Source: Microbacterium terricola
Lineage (GTDB): Bacteria > Actinomycetota > Actinomycetes > Actinomycetales > Microbacteriaceae
Assembly: GCF_027943945.1 (NCBI RefSeq)
Contig: NZ_AP027141.1
Location: 2,480,001 to 2,544,000, forward strand
Reading direction: 5' to 3'
Length of the DNA: 64,000 nucleotides
Position numbers and translations under genes: made by a program. Positions within the stretch are counted from its first letter, which is position 1, and every line of letters begins with the position of its first letter. Positions 38,030-46,936 of this stretch are shown here, one piece after another. Below the pieces are notes generated by a model. The model was not told the DNA's origin, made no database searches, and was given only the letters and a program-made list of their open reading frames with translations.

Positions 38030-38323
38030 TCAGGCGGAGTGACGCGACCGGAGGATGCCGGCGCGTTCGGGGTGGGCGGCGAACCAGTCGGCGACGTACC
38101 AGCACACCGGGATGACCTCGCGGCCGCCCTGCTGCTCGAGCGCTGCGACCGCCCGGTCGACCAGCTCACCCGCGTAGCCGTGGCCCCGGAAAGTCGGCAC
38201 CGTGTAGGCGCGGGTCAGGGCGACGGAGCGCCCGTCGTCGCGGTAGTCGAGCACGCTGACGAGGTGGTCGCCCTCGTGGAGGGTGTAACGCGCCGCATCG
38301 GGTTCATGCGTGAAGGTCAGCAC
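38030..38323 (-). CDS. GNAT-like N-acetyltransferase (YjdJ/GTL3B type)
   Basis: This compact 97-residue acetyltransferase has the small-GNAT pattern: MLTFTHEPDAARYTLHEGDH, VALTRAYTVPTFRGHGYAGELVDRAVAALEQQGGREVIPVCWYVADWFAAHPE in parts. The acetyl-CoA loop is RGHGYAGEL. Its substrate is unknown. GTG 38323 is preceded six bases upstream by TAGCGT on the minus strand, so it is leaderless. Confidence 0.85.
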   Translation of the reverse strand: MLTFTHEPDAARYTLHEGDHLVSVLDYRDDGRSVALTRAYTVPTFRGHGYAGELVDRAVAALEQQGGREVIPVCWYVADWFAAHPERAGILRSRHSA

Positions 38324-38393
38324 CCTTCCACGCTACGCCCGCTGTGCCGCATCGGGGTCGAGCGCGCCGGGCGTGGTGGACGACGGCCGGAGC

Positions 38394-39848
38394 TCACCCG
38401 ACGGGGAGGACGTGCGTGGTCGCGAGCTCGCGGAACCAGTGCGCGCTGCGCTTCGGCGTGCGCTCGAGCGTGTCGAAGTCGACGCGCACGATGCCGAACC
38501 GCTTCGCGTAGCCGTAGCCCCACTCGAAGTTGTCCAGCAGCGACCACACGAAGTAGCCGCGCAGGTCGACGCCCGCCTGCAGCGCACGATGCGCGGCGGT
38601 GAGGTGGCGACGCAGGTAGTCGACCCGGTCGGCGTCGTCGATCGATCCGTCCGCCGCGACCTCGTCGGCGAATGCTGCGCCGTTCTCGGTGATCATGAGC
38701 GGCTGCTCGGGGAACTGCTCCGACAGCGACAGCAGCAGCTCCTCGAGACCCTCTGGAGCGATGTTCCACCCCATCTCGGTGTACGGACCAGGCTGCTCCA
38801 CGAACTCCACGAGTTGATCGCTGCCCGGCCACGCGGTGCCGCCCGCCGCGCCCTTGTGACCGTCGTTCATCTGCTTCGGCGACAGGCCGTCCCAGAGCCG
38901 CACGGTGGCGGTGGAGTAGTAGTTGACACCGAGCACGTCGATCGGCTGGTGGATCGTCGCGAGGTCGCCGTCCTGCACGAACGACCAGTCGGTGACCGAG
39001 CGCGTGTCCTCGAGGAGGTCCGCGTCGTATTCCCCGCGGAGCATAGGCGAGGTGAAGGCCCTGTTCGCGAGTGCGTCGATCCGGCGCATGGCTTCGTCGG
39101 CGCCGTCGCCGACGCCGCGGAGCACGTGGAAGTTGAGGGTCGCGGAGTACTGCGGCGAGCCGGTCGACGTGGCGCGCAGCGCCTGCAGTGCACGCCCGTG
39201 TGCGAGGTTGAGGTGGTGCACCGCGGCGAGCGCGGCGGCGGGCTCGTGGCGGCCGGGGGCGTGACCGCCCTGCCCGTAGCCGAGGTACGCCGAGCACCAC
39301 GGCTCGTTGAGGGTGGTCCAGGTGTGCACGCGGTCGCCGAGGGCGGCGCCCATCACGGCGGCGTAGTGCTCGAACACGTCGGTGGTGGACCGGACGGCCC
39401 AGCCCCCGGCATCCTCCAGCGTCTGCGGCAGGTCCCAGTGGTAGAGCGTCGCGACCGGCTTGATGCCGCGGGCGAGCAGCCCGTCCACCAGCCGGGAGTA
39501 GAAGTCGACGCCCGCCTGGTTCACCGCTCCCGTCGCGGGGTCCGGCACGATCCGCGACCAGGCGATCGAGAAGCGGTAGGCGTCCAGGCCCAGCGAGGCC
39601 ATCAGATCGAGGTCCGACTCCCACCGGTGGTAGTGGTCGCACGCGACGTCGCCGGTGTCGCCGTTCCACACCCGTCCGGGCGTCTTGGCGAAGGTGTCCC
39701 AGATCGAGGGTGTACGACCGTCCTCGTCGAACGCCCCCTCCACCTGGTACGACGCCGTCGCGGACCCGAAGGTGAATCCGGGCGGGAACGCCAGTCCGGC
39801 GTCGCGATAGTCGGTCGAGCCCTGGGCCGCGTTCTGCACGCCACTCAT
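38394..39848 (-). CDS. Family 1 glycoside hydrolase (beta-glucosidase)
   Basis: This 484-residue GH1 enzyme carries the acid/base glutamate in [13 protein letters not shown] and the nucleophile in [10 protein letters not shown]. The N-terminus [20 protein letters not shown] is the family signature. No signal peptide is present, so it acts on imported sugars. It is the last gene of the LacI-controlled operon and overlaps the GH31 gene by four bases. Removing beta-linked glucose or galactose from oligosaccharides after the GH31 enzyme acts is the natural inference. Confidence 0.93.
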   Translation of the reverse strand: MSGVQNAAQGSTDYRDAGLAFPPGFTFGSATASYQVEGAFDEDGRTPSIWDTFAKTPGRVWNGDTGDVACDHYHRWESDLDLMASLGLDAYRFSIAWSRIVPDPATGAVNQAGVDFYSRLVDGLLARGIKPVATLYHWDLPQTLEDAGGWAVRSTTDVFEHYAAVMGAALGDRVHTWTTLNEPWCSAYLGYGQGGHAPGRHEPAAALAAVHHLNLAHGRALQALRATSTGSPQYSATLNFHVLRGVGDGADEAMRRIDALANRAFTSPMLRGEYDADLLEDTRSVTDWSFVQDGDLATIHQPIDVLGVNYYSTATVRLWDGLSPKQMNDGHKGAAGGTAWPGSDQLVEFVEQPGPYTEMGWNIAPEGLEELLLSLSEQFPEQPLMITENGAAFADEVAADGSIDDADRVDYLRRHLTAAHRALQAGVDLRGYFVWSLLDNFEWGYGYAKRFGIVRVDFDTLERTPKRSAHWFRELATTHVLPVG

Positions 39849-42076
39849 CGTGTCACGTCACCGAGGTCGACCGTGAACGTCTCCGCGCGGCCGTCAGGGG
39901 CGGTCACGGTGATGTCGCGGGTGCCCGATCCGCCGGGGAACACCCGCAGCTGCAGCCCCTCGAGGTAGTCGTAATCGGCTCGGTCGGAGCGGGCACCCCA
40001 CGGGATGACCGCTCCCGGTCGCGCGTAGAGCGGCAGCGAGTCGAACCCGTGCCGCTCGCGGCGCCACCCGCCGCCCTGCACCGTCTCGCCGGTGAGGAGA
40101 CTCGTCCATTCGCCGGCGGGGAGGTAGAAGTCGACATCCCCCGTCTCCGTGAACACCGGGGCGACGAGCACGTCCGGCCCGAGCAGATACTGACGGTCGA
40201 GGTAGGCGACGGCGGGGTCCGCGGGGAACTCGAACTGCATCGGCCGCATCACCGGCGCACCGGTCTGCGCCGCCTCGAGCCCCAGCTGGTAGAGGTACGG
40301 CATCAGCCGCATCTTCAGCTGCGAGAAGGTGCGGGTGACGTCCACCGCCTCGTCGTCGAAGGCCCACGGCACCCGGTACGACTCGGAGCCGTGGAACCGG
40401 CTGTGGCTCGACAGCAGCCCGAAGGCCGTCCACCGCTTGAAGACGGCGGCGTCGGGCGTGCCCTCGAACCCGCCGATGTCGTGGCTCCAGTGCGCGAAGC
40501 CGCTCATCGCGAGCGACAGCCCGCCCCGCAGGCTCTCGGCCATCGAGGCGAACGTCGAGGTGGAGTCGCCGCCCCAGTGCACCGGCATCGTCTGCCCGCC
40601 CGCGGTCGCCGACCGCGCGAACAGGACCGCGTCGCCCTCGCCCCGCTCGGCGACGAGCAGGTCGTGCACCGCACGGTTGTACAGCTGCGTGTAGAGGTTG
40701 TGCATGCGCGCGGGGTCGGATCCGTCGTGCCACACGACATCCGTCGGGATCCGCTCGCCGAAATCGGTCTTGAAGCAGTCGACGCCCTGATCCATCAGGC
40801 GGCGCAGCTTCGACTGGAACCACGCGGTCGCGTCGGGGTTGGTGAAGTCGACCAGGCCCATGCCCGCCTGCCAGAGGTCCCACTGCCACACCGATCCGTC
40901 GGCGCGCGTGACGAGATAGCCGGATGCTGCGGCCTCCGCGAACAGGGGCGAGCGCTGAGCGATGTAGGGGTTGATCCAGACCGAGATGCGCAGCCGGCGC
41001 TCGCGCAGTCGCGCCAGCATCCCCTCGGGGTCGGGGAAGACCCGCGCGTCCCATTCGAAGTCGCACCAGTTGAATTCGCGCATCCAGAAGCAGTCGAAGT
41101 GGAAGACCGACAGCGGCAGGTCGCGCTCGGCCATCCCCTCGATGAACGAGGTGACGGTCGCCTCGTCGTAGTCCGTCGTGAACGAGGTCGACAGCCAGGT
41201 GCCGTACGACCAGGCAGGCACGACGGGCGGCCGGCCGGTGAGCGCCGTGTAGCGGGCGAGCACGTCGCGGGGGGTGGGGCCGGCGAACACGAAGTATTCG
41301 AGCACCTCCCCCGTCACGGCGAACTGCACGCGCTCCACCGACTCCGACCCGACCTCGAACGAGACGTGGCCGGGGTCGTTGACGAGCAGGCCGTACCCGC
41401 GCGACGAGAGGTAGAACGGCACGCTCTTGTACGCCTGCTCGCTGGAGGTGCCGCCGTCGGCGTTCCAGATGTCGACCGACTGGCCGTTCTTGACGTACGG
41501 ACCGAACCGCTCGCCGAGACCGTAGATCGTCTCCCCCACGCCGAGGTCGAGCTGCTCGTGCACGAAGGTGCGCTCCTCGGGCAGTCCGGTGTCGGCACGG
41601 GCATTGCCGACGATGCCGTGATCGACCGCCGCGTCGGGAGACAGTCGCATGAACGCCTGAGCCTTGTGACCGCTGCCGGTCACGCGCTCGCCGTCCACCT
41701 CGAACGCCAGCGACCACGGTGCTCCTGGCGCGATCCGCGCGGTCAGCGGGCCGGTCGTGAGCGTGCCGGCCTCAGCATCCGCCGTCCCTGCGCCGCCTTC
41801 TGCGGCGCCGGGCAGCTCGAAGCCGCCGTGCCATGCGCCGCCTTCGTGGTGCGCGATGCGCACCCGGACGACGCCCTCGATCGGCGAGGAGAGCGTCACC
41901 GTGAGCGCCGCCCGGTTGAGCACGTCGCCGCGCTTGGCGATGACGGCGGTCGGGGCGGTGACGACCAGCCCTGCGCCGTCGGGCGCTGTGTCGGTCTGCC
42001 AGATGTCGTACGCCTCCTGGGCGTACAGGGCGGTGACACCGGGGCGCAGCTGCCAGAACCCATCCGTGAACTTCAT
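39845..42076 (-). CDS. yicI: Family 31 glycoside hydrolase, YicI-type alpha-xylosidase
   Basis: This 743-residue GH31 enzyme starts [20 protein letters not shown], the N-terminus typical of YicI. The nucleophile region is [19 protein letters not shown], which marks alpha-xylosidases within GH31, and the acid/base aspartate lies in [11 protein letters not shown]. It should release xylose from alpha-xylosides such as isoprimeverose or xyloglucan oligosaccharides. Its ATG shares one base with the permease stop (TAATG). Cytoplasmic. Substrate specificity is inferred from the motif. Confidence 0.9.
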   Translation of the reverse strand: MKFTDGFWQLRPGVTALYAQEAYDIWQTDTAPDGAGLVVTAPTAVIAKRGDVLNRAALTVTLSSPIEGVVRVRIAHHEGGAWHGGFELPGAAEGGAGTADAEAGTLTTGPLTARIAPGAPWSLAFEVDGERVTGSGHKAQAFMRLSPDAAVDHGIVGNARADTGLPEERTFVHEQLDLGVGETIYGLGERFGPYVKNGQSVDIWNADGGTSSEQAYKSVPFYLSSRGYGLLVNDPGHVSFEVGSESVERVQFAVTGEVLEYFVFAGPTPRDVLARYTALTGRPPVVPAWSYGTWLSTSFTTDYDEATVTSFIEGMAERDLPLSVFHFDCFWMREFNWCDFEWDARVFPDPEGMLARLRERRLRISVWINPYIAQRSPLFAEAAASGYLVTRADGSVWQWDLWQAGMGLVDFTNPDATAWFQSKLRRLMDQGVDCFKTDFGERIPTDVVWHDGSDPARMHNLYTQLYNRAVHDLLVAERGEGDAVLFARSATAGGQTMPVHWGGDSTSTFASMAESLRGGLSLAMSGFAHWSHDIGGFEGTPDAAVFKRWTAFGLLSSHSRFHGSESYRVPWAFDDEAVDVTRTFSQLKMRLMPYLYQLGLEAAQTGAPVMRPMQFEFPADPAVAYLDRQYLLGPDVLVAPVFTETGDVDFYLPAGEWTSLLTGETVQGGGWRRERHGFDSLPLYARPGAVIPWGARSDRADYDYLEGLQLRVFPGGSGTRDITVTAPDGRAETFTVDLGDVTR

Positions 42077-42966
42077 TACTTGACTGCTCCTGCCGTGATG
42101 CCGCGCGTGAGTGTGCGCTGGAAGATGAGGAAGAAGACGATCGTCGGGATGATGCTGAGCAGCGCCGCTCCCGCCGTCGTCGTGACGTCCATGAGCCGAT
42201 CGCCGGTCAGGACGCTGATCGCGACGGGGACCGTCTGATTGGCGTTCGACGGCAGGAACGTGAGCGGGATGAGGAACTCGTTCCACGTCCAGATGAAGAA
42301 GAAGATCAGCAGCACCGACAGCGTCGGCCGCGTGATCGGGAAGACGACCCGCCACAGGATCTGCCAGCGGGTGGCGCCGTCGATGGACGCCGCCTCGAGC
42401 ACCTCCTTGGGGAACGTGCCGAGCACCGACGCGAGGAGGTAGGTGCCGAACGCCGCCTGGATCACCGTGAAGACGATGATGACCGACCACACGTTGTCGT
42501 ACAGGTGCACCGACTTGAACATGTAGTACAGCGGGTAGAGCAGCGCTTCCTGCGGCAGCAGGTTCGCCATCAGGAACAGCAGCACGATCCACGAGCGTCC
42601 GCGGACTCGTCCGATGCCGATCGCGAAGGCGTTCAGCAACGAGATGAGCACGGCCAGCACCGCGACGGTGCCGGAGATGAGGATCGAGTTCCACACCTTC
42701 TCGGGGAAGTTCACGCGCTCCCAGAAGTTCTGGATGCCGGTGAGGTCGATCTCCTGCGGGAACGCGAACGGACCGGATGTCGCGTAGTCGATGGGCGACT
42801 TGAAGGCGTTCACGAGGATCAGGTAGAAGGGCACGAGCACGACGATCCCGCCGGCGATGACGGCCACCAGGAGCAGCCAGTCGACGGGACGCTTCTTGGT
42901 CATGCCGCCGCGGGGACGAGGCCTGCGTGCATTGGCAGGCATGACGATGACGGATGTCGCGGTCAT
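42076..42966 (-). CDS. Carbohydrate ABC transporter permease (MalG type)
   Basis: This 296-residue inner subunit of the sugar importer has six membrane segments. The EAA loop that docks the ATPase reads EAASIDGATRWQILWRVVFP, followed by ITRPTLSVLLIFFFIWTWNE. The start ATG overlaps the stop of the upstream permease (ATGA). No ATPase gene is present in the operon; such importers commonly use a shared MsiK-type ATPase encoded elsewhere. Confidence 0.92.
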   Translation of the reverse strand: MTATSVIVMPANARRPRPRGGMTKKRPVDWLLLVAVIAGGIVVLVPFYLILVNAFKSPIDYATSGPFAFPQEIDLTGIQNFWERVNFPEKVWNSILISGTVAVLAVLISLLNAFAIGIGRVRGRSWIVLLFLMANLLPQEALLYPLYYMFKSVHLYDNVWSVIIVFTVIQAAFGTYLLASVLGTFPKEVLEAASIDGATRWQILWRVVFPITRPTLSVLLIFFFIWTWNEFLIPLTFLPSNANQTVPVAISVLTGDRLMDVTTTAGAALLSIIPTIVFFLIFQRTLTRGITAGAVK

Positions 42967-43937
42967 CACAGACCAGCCCTTTCCTTGCGCTCCGCCGAGT
43001 TCTGCACCCGGATGAAGATGATCGAGACCACGACGACGAGGACGGTGAGGACGGTCGCGATGGTCGCGCCGTAGCCGATGTTCCGCTTCGTGAAGAACTC
43101 GCTGTACGCGTAGTAGGCGGGAACGAGTGTCGCGCCGGCAGGACCGCCCTGCGTGATGATGTACACCGGGCCGAAGACCTTGAGCGCCGCGATCGTGCAC
43201 GTGAGCGTGACGACGAACACCTCGGGGCGGATGATGCTGAGGGTGATCGCGGTGAACCGCTGGTACCAGTTGGCGCCGTCGAGCTCGGCGGCCTCGTACA
43301 GCTCGGGGTCCACGCGCTGGAGCGCCGCCATGAACACGACGACCGGGTAGCCGATCTGGACCCAGACGAGGACGCCCATCAGGACGAGCAGCGCCGACGG
43401 CATCTGCCCCAGCCAGTCGTACGCGGGGATGCCGAACACCGCGAGCATCTGGTTCACCGACCCCGTCTCACCGGGGCGGAACATCCAGCCGATCACGATG
43501 CCGGCGACGGCGATGGGGAGGATCTGCGGAAGGTAGTAGGTGGCCCGCAGGAAGCTGCCGACCTTCCCGCCGAACTTGCGGCCGACGACGTCGAAGAGGA
43601 GGGCCGCGACCATGAGGCCGACCGTCGTCGGGATGACGACCATCGCGAGGACCATCCAGACGGAGTTCGTGAAGGAGGTCCAGAAGTCCTCGTCGGTGAA
43701 GATCGTGAACCAGTTCTCGAGGCCGATGAAGTCGGGGGCCCCGACGCCGCGCCACTTCGTGAACGTCAGATAGACGTTGAAGACGAGCGGGATGACGACG
43801 ATGACGAGGAGGAGGACGAACCCGGGCAGCAGGTAGAGCCAGTACCCCGCGGTGCCGCCCTTGCGCTGCGGGATCGAGGGCTCCTCCGGAGGAAGCTTCG
43901 TGCGCGCGCCGCGTTCGGCGCGGGTGATGACAGACAT
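42966..43937 (-). CDS. Sugar ABC transporter permease (MalF type)
   Basis: This 323-residue permease pairs with the MalG-type subunit downstream. Hydrophobic segments include GYWLYLLPGFVLLLVIVVIP at the N-terminus. The EAA loop reads YEAAELDGANWYQRFTAITL. It follows the binding-protein gene by 51 bases with GGAG before the start. Part of the LacI-controlled operon. Confidence 0.92.
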   Translation of the reverse strand: MSVITRAERGARTKLPPEEPSIPQRKGGTAGYWLYLLPGFVLLLVIVVIPLVFNVYLTFTKWRGVGAPDFIGLENWFTIFTDEDFWTSFTNSVWMVLAMVVIPTTVGLMVAALLFDVVGRKFGGKVGSFLRATYYLPQILPIAVAGIVIGWMFRPGETGSVNQMLAVFGIPAYDWLGQMPSALLVLMGVLVWVQIGYPVVVFMAALQRVDPELYEAAELDGANWYQRFTAITLSIIRPEVFVVTLTCTIAALKVFGPVYIITQGGPAGATLVPAYYAYSEFFTKRNIGYGATIATVLTVLVVVVSIIFIRVQNSAERKERAGL

Positions 43938-43988
43938 GGCGACTCCTGTGGGGCGGGGGCGGCGCGTGACGCCGCCCCCGCGGGTCGG

Positions 43989-45296
43989 TCAGCGGAAGTC
44001 CGCTGTTCCTTCTTCGTACTCGGCGCCGAGGTTGGCGTTCGTCGTCGCGGCATCCTGCGAGCCGGTCACGAGGCCCTGCAGTTCGCGGACGATGACGTCG
44101 TAGAAGCCGGCGGCGGGCCAGTCCGGGTAGAACGAGAGACCGTCGTTCTCGAGGACGCCGTTGAACGTCGCGATGAGCTCCTGGCTCTTCGGGTCGGTGA
44201 TGTCGGCCGGGTCGGCGGCGACGGGGACGCCGCCGTTGTTGCCGATGATCGCCTGGATCTCCGGGCGCATCGTGATGTCGATGAACTCGTACGCGAGCTC
44301 CTTGTTGGCCGCGTTCTCCGGCACGACCCACAGGTTGCCCGACGAGCCGAGCGAGAGCGTCGAGTCCGGGAAGGACTGCAGCGTCCAGTCGAAGCCGGCC
44401 TGCTCGACGAAGCGCCCGTACCACCACGAGCCGGACACGAAGATCGGGGCGGAGCCGTTGATGAACGAGACGCCCGCGTCCTCTGCCTTGACCGACGACA
44501 CGTCGCTGGCGATGTAGCCCTTGTCGACGTACTCCTTCAGGGTGTCGGTCGCGTAGGTCACCTCGGGTCCCTGCCAGTCCACGGGGTTCTCGTAGAGCTG
44601 GTAGTCGTTGACGAACTGACGGTCGGCCTGGCTCAGTGCGAGCTGGTACCACAGCTGACCCAGGGGGTATTCGGCGCCGGCCTCGGCCAGCGGCGTGATG
44701 CCCTGGTCGACGAACGCGTCCAGCACATCGACGAACTCGTCGTAGGTGGTCGGGATCTCGAGGCCCGCCTCCGCGAAGGCGTCCTTGTTGTAGTAGACGC
44801 CGACGAACTCGCCGTAGTTCGGGATGCCGTACCAGGTGTCGCCGCCCATGACTCCGTCTTCGGAGTACTTCGCCGTGGTCTGCAGCGAGGGCGCGAGCTT
44901 GTCCGCCCAGCCGTACTCGTCCACGGCGTCCGAGATGTCGGCGATGAGGCCGGTCGAAGCGAGGAAGCCCGCCGTGGCGTTGCCCTTGTTGAACTCCATG
45001 AGGTCCGGCGCGGCGTCCGAGTCGAGCACCTGGCTCGCGGTCTTCTGGATCTGCTCGAACGACTTCTGCTCGAACTCGACGGTCGCGCCGGTCTCCTCTT
45101 CGAAGACCTTGATCGCCTCGTCCCACGCCTTGGCCATCGCGCTGTCTTCGCCCTCGTAGTGCCAGAGCTTGAGGGTGTCGCCGTCGCCGGTGTCGCCGCC
45201 GCCGCCGGAGCAGCCGGCCAGCGCGAGCGCGCCGGCGGTCACCACCCCCACGGCCGCGAGAGCGCGGGTTGTCGACTTCTTCGTCATGCGTGCCAT
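43989..45296 (-). CDS. Extracellular sugar-binding lipoprotein of ABC importer
   Basis: This 435-residue solute-binding protein opens with a basic N-terminus (TKKSTTR), a hydrophobic signal and the lipobox ALAGCSGGGG, so it is a lipoprotein on the outer face of the membrane. The body has cluster 1 binding-protein features: TLKLWHYEGEDSAMAKAWDE, YGIPNYGEFVGVYYNKDAF and a C-terminal region IDITMRPEIQAIIG. The ATG at 45296 is chosen because AAGGAG lies eight bases upstream. It is the first gene of the transport and hydrolase operon. Confidence 0.92.
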   Translation of the reverse strand: MARMTKKSTTRALAAVGVVTAGALALAGCSGGGGDTGDGDTLKLWHYEGEDSAMAKAWDEAIKVFEEETGATVEFEQKSFEQIQKTASQVLDSDAAPDLMEFNKGNATAGFLASTGLIADISDAVDEYGWADKLAPSLQTTAKYSEDGVMGGDTWYGIPNYGEFVGVYYNKDAFAEAGLEIPTTYDEFVDVLDAFVDQGITPLAEAGAEYPLGQLWYQLALSQADRQFVNDYQLYENPVDWQGPEVTYATDTLKEYVDKGYIASDVSSVKAEDAGVSFINGSAPIFVSGSWWYGRFVEQAGFDWTLQSFPDSTLSLGSSGNLWVVPENAANKELAYEFIDITMRPEIQAIIGNNGGVPVAADPADITDPKSQELIATFNGVLENDGLSFYPDWPAAGFYDVIVRELQGLVTGSQDAATTNANLGAEYEEGTADFR

Positions 45297-45339
45297 CGTC
45301 GGCACTCCTTTCTCGTGTCCGGCTGCGCCGGGCGGTTCA

Positions 45340-45353
45340 TCGAAGCGCTTCGA
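45340..45353. promoter_or_regulatory. LacI-family operator before the sugar operon
   Basis: TCGAAGCGCTTCGA is a perfect 14 bp palindrome 44 bases before the binding-protein start. A half site TCGAAGCGC follows at 45355-45363. The same sequence recurs before the regulator gene, which ties the two together. Confidence 0.8.
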
Positions 45354-45389
45354 CTCGAAGCGCAGAGCTATTGAGTTGTGGGTGGAACG

Positions 45390-46406
45390 TCAGTGCGAGC
45401 GGGGAGCCGCGACCGATCCCCGATCGATCAGGGTGGGCGCGATGAGGTGCAGACCGGGCAGGGGCGGGTCGTCGGTGAGGCTGCGGATGGCCAGGGCGAC
45501 GGCGAGGTCGCACGAGGGCTCCGGCTGCAGCGGGATCACGTCCAGCGGAACCGACAGGGCCGACGTGTCGAAAGACGCCGCGACCGAGACCACGGAGATG
45601 TCCTCCGGCACCCGCAGCCCGCGCTCGTCGAGCTCGGCGAGAACGGCGTTGTGCACGTCGTCCGCGGCGTGGATGAGGATGGCGGTGACCCCCGAAGCGA
45701 GCATCTCCGACACCGCGGACCGCGACGTGGCGGCGTGGGAGGTGCGCGTTCCCGACGCCCGGAAGGTCAGTGACGCGCCCCGCTCGGCGGCACGCCGCTC
45801 GCTGGCGCGTCGCAGCCTGGGCGGGAAGTTCGACTTCTCGTAGGCCACCTCGGGCTGTCCGACCAGTCCGATGCGGGTGTGCCCGGCGTCGGCGAGCCGG
45901 TCGACGGCGAGCTCTGCGGCGCTCTCGAAGTCGAGGTCGACGCAGACGAGGCCCTCGTGGTCATCGGGCACGCCGATGAAGACGGTCGGCGTCGAGACCC
46001 TGCGCGAGAGGGCGACGCGCTCGTCGTCGGGGGCGACGTCGAGCACGAGGATCGCGTCGACGAGTCCGCTCGAGGCGACGCGGCCCATGCCGGCTGATGC
46101 CTGCTCGTCCGTCAGCAGCAGGACGTCGTAGTCGTGGCGGCGTGCGGCGATCGCCGTCGCCAGCACGAACGACATGTGGGTCGGCGCGTGCGAATCGGTG
46201 CGCAGGGGCTCGGTCAGCGCGAAGATCTGGGTCCGGCTGCCCGCCAGCATCCGCGCTCCCGCGTTCGGGCTGTATCCGAGCTCGCGGACCGCGGCCTCGA
46301 TGCGTCGCCGCGTCGAGGGCGACACCGGCCGCTTGCCGCTGAGGGCGTACGAGACGGTGCTGATGGAGACACCGGCGGCCTTGGCCACCTCGTCGATCTT
46401 CGCCAT
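45390..46406 (-). CDS. LacI family transcriptional regulator
   Basis: This is a 338-residue repressor. The DNA-binding headpiece is IDEVAKAAGVSISTVSYALS followed by GKRPVSPSTRRRIEAAVREL and hinge GYSPNAGARMLAG. The rest is a periplasmic-binding-protein-like sugar sensor. The ATG at 46406 has CGGAG before it and is where the family starts. It lies directly upstream of the binding-protein gene in the same direction. Matching operators lie before both genes, indicating control of the operon and of itself. Confidence 0.93.
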   Translation of the reverse strand: MAKIDEVAKAAGVSISTVSYALSGKRPVSPSTRRRIEAAVRELGYSPNAGARMLAGSRTQIFALTEPLRTDSHAPTHMSFVLATAIAARRHDYDVLLLTDEQASAGMGRVASSGLVDAILVLDVAPDDERVALSRRVSTPTVFIGVPDDHEGLVCVDLDFESAAELAVDRLADAGHTRIGLVGQPEVAYEKSNFPPRLRRASERRAAERGASLTFRASGTRTSHAATSRSAVSEMLASGVTAILIHAADDVHNAVLAELDERGLRVPEDISVVSVAASFDTSALSVPLDVIPLQPEPSCDLAVALAIRSLTDDPPLPGLHLIAPTLIDRGSVAAPRSH

Positions 46407-46438
46407 CCGAGACTCCGTCGTCTTGTGTGAGTGAACTG

Positions 46439-46465
46439 TCGAAGCGTTTCGCGGAAGCGCTTCGA
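46439..46465. promoter_or_regulatory. Double LacI operator before the regulator gene
   Basis: TCGAAGCGTTTCGC (46439-46452) and CGGAAGCGCTTCGA (46452-46465) are two imperfect operator copies. Together they also form one larger inverted repeat, CTGTCGAAGCG...CGCTTCGACAG. They lie just downstream of the -10 box of lacI, fitting autorepression. Confidence 0.8.
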
Positions 46466-46470
46466 CAGCG

Positions 46471-46499
46471 ACTGTAGGGCCATCTTCGGAGATGCGCAA
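46471..46499 (-). promoter_or_regulatory. Promoter of the LacI-type regulator gene
   Basis: Read on the minus strand: TTGCGC (46499-46494), 17-base spacer, TACAGT (46476-46471). The operators follow immediately downstream at the expected transcription start. Confidence 0.6.
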
Positions 46500-46602
46500 G
46501 ACATTTGTCGGAAGAAACCACAAATCGGTGGGCGGCCATGTGCGGCGGCGATTGAGCAAAGTGACATATTTCGTCACAGAACGGATGCTGCAGCTGGGCG
46601 AT

Positions 46603-46632
46603 TTGACGCGCGCGGACGCATTCGGTCATAAT
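46603..46632 (+). promoter_or_regulatory. Strong sigma-70-type promoter of the short leader ORF
   Basis: TTGACG (46603-46608), 18-base spacer, CATAAT (46627-46632). The ATG of the short ORF at 46640 lies seven bases after the -10 box, so the transcript should start at the codon itself. This is the best consensus promoter in the window. Confidence 0.75.
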
Positions 46633-46639
46633 CGGCCTC

Positions 46640-46741
46640 ATGACTGACACCGCACGTTCTCTGTCCGCCTGGGAGGCGAACGGGACTGCCGGCACCATGA
46701 TGGCCGGCCGCGTTGTCATGTGTTGTCGAATGTGCCGCTGA
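46640..46741 (+). CDS. Leaderless 33-residue leader peptide ending in MCCRMCR
   Basis: A short reading frame starts with MTDTARSLSAWEANG and ends in VVMCCRMCR followed by TGA. Three cysteine codons (TGT TGT, then TGC) crowd into the last six positions, including the less common TGT. It is driven by a strong promoter with no leader and lies 195 bases before an orphan winged-helix gene, with hairpins between. This matches the plan of leaderless polycysteine short ORFs shown in mycobacteria to act as cysteine-responsive attenuators. Here the target would be a regulator gene instead of sulfur metabolism genes. The role is inferred; the frame, promoter and codons are seen. Confidence 0.65.
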   Translation: MTDTARSLSAWEANGTAGTMMAGRVVMCCRMCR

Positions 46742-46757
46742 CACGGTGACCCCCGCT

Positions 46758-46914
46758 GGACTCCGTTCGCGCTTCTGAAACACGCGAGCACCGAGTCCCC
46801 GAGCACCGGATGCGCCTCACCGCCGCGCACACCGACTGCTCCGCACACGGTCCACAACCAGGACCGCGACTGACAACACCGCCGAACCCGCTCACAGGCG
46901 AATCGCCCGGGTTC
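46758..46914 (+). promoter_or_regulatory. Three-hairpin leader region (candidate attenuator)
   Basis: Hairpin 1 is GGACTC...GAGTCC (46758-46798) enclosing TCGCG/CGCGA. Hairpin 2 is CGGTCC-loop-GGACCG (46848-46866). Hairpin 3 is GAACCC...GGGTTC (46884-46914), with GGCGAATCGCC inside, just before the ribosome binding site AAGGA at 46922-46926. No clear T-run follows, so control may act through translation or Rho. Confidence 0.5.
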
Positions 46915-46936
46915 TCATCCCAAGGACTCTCCTCTC

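Noticed and set aside
46746..46778. Second short ORF (GTG, ten codons) after the leader peptide
   Set aside because: Too short to judge, has no amino acid bias and lies within the first hairpin.
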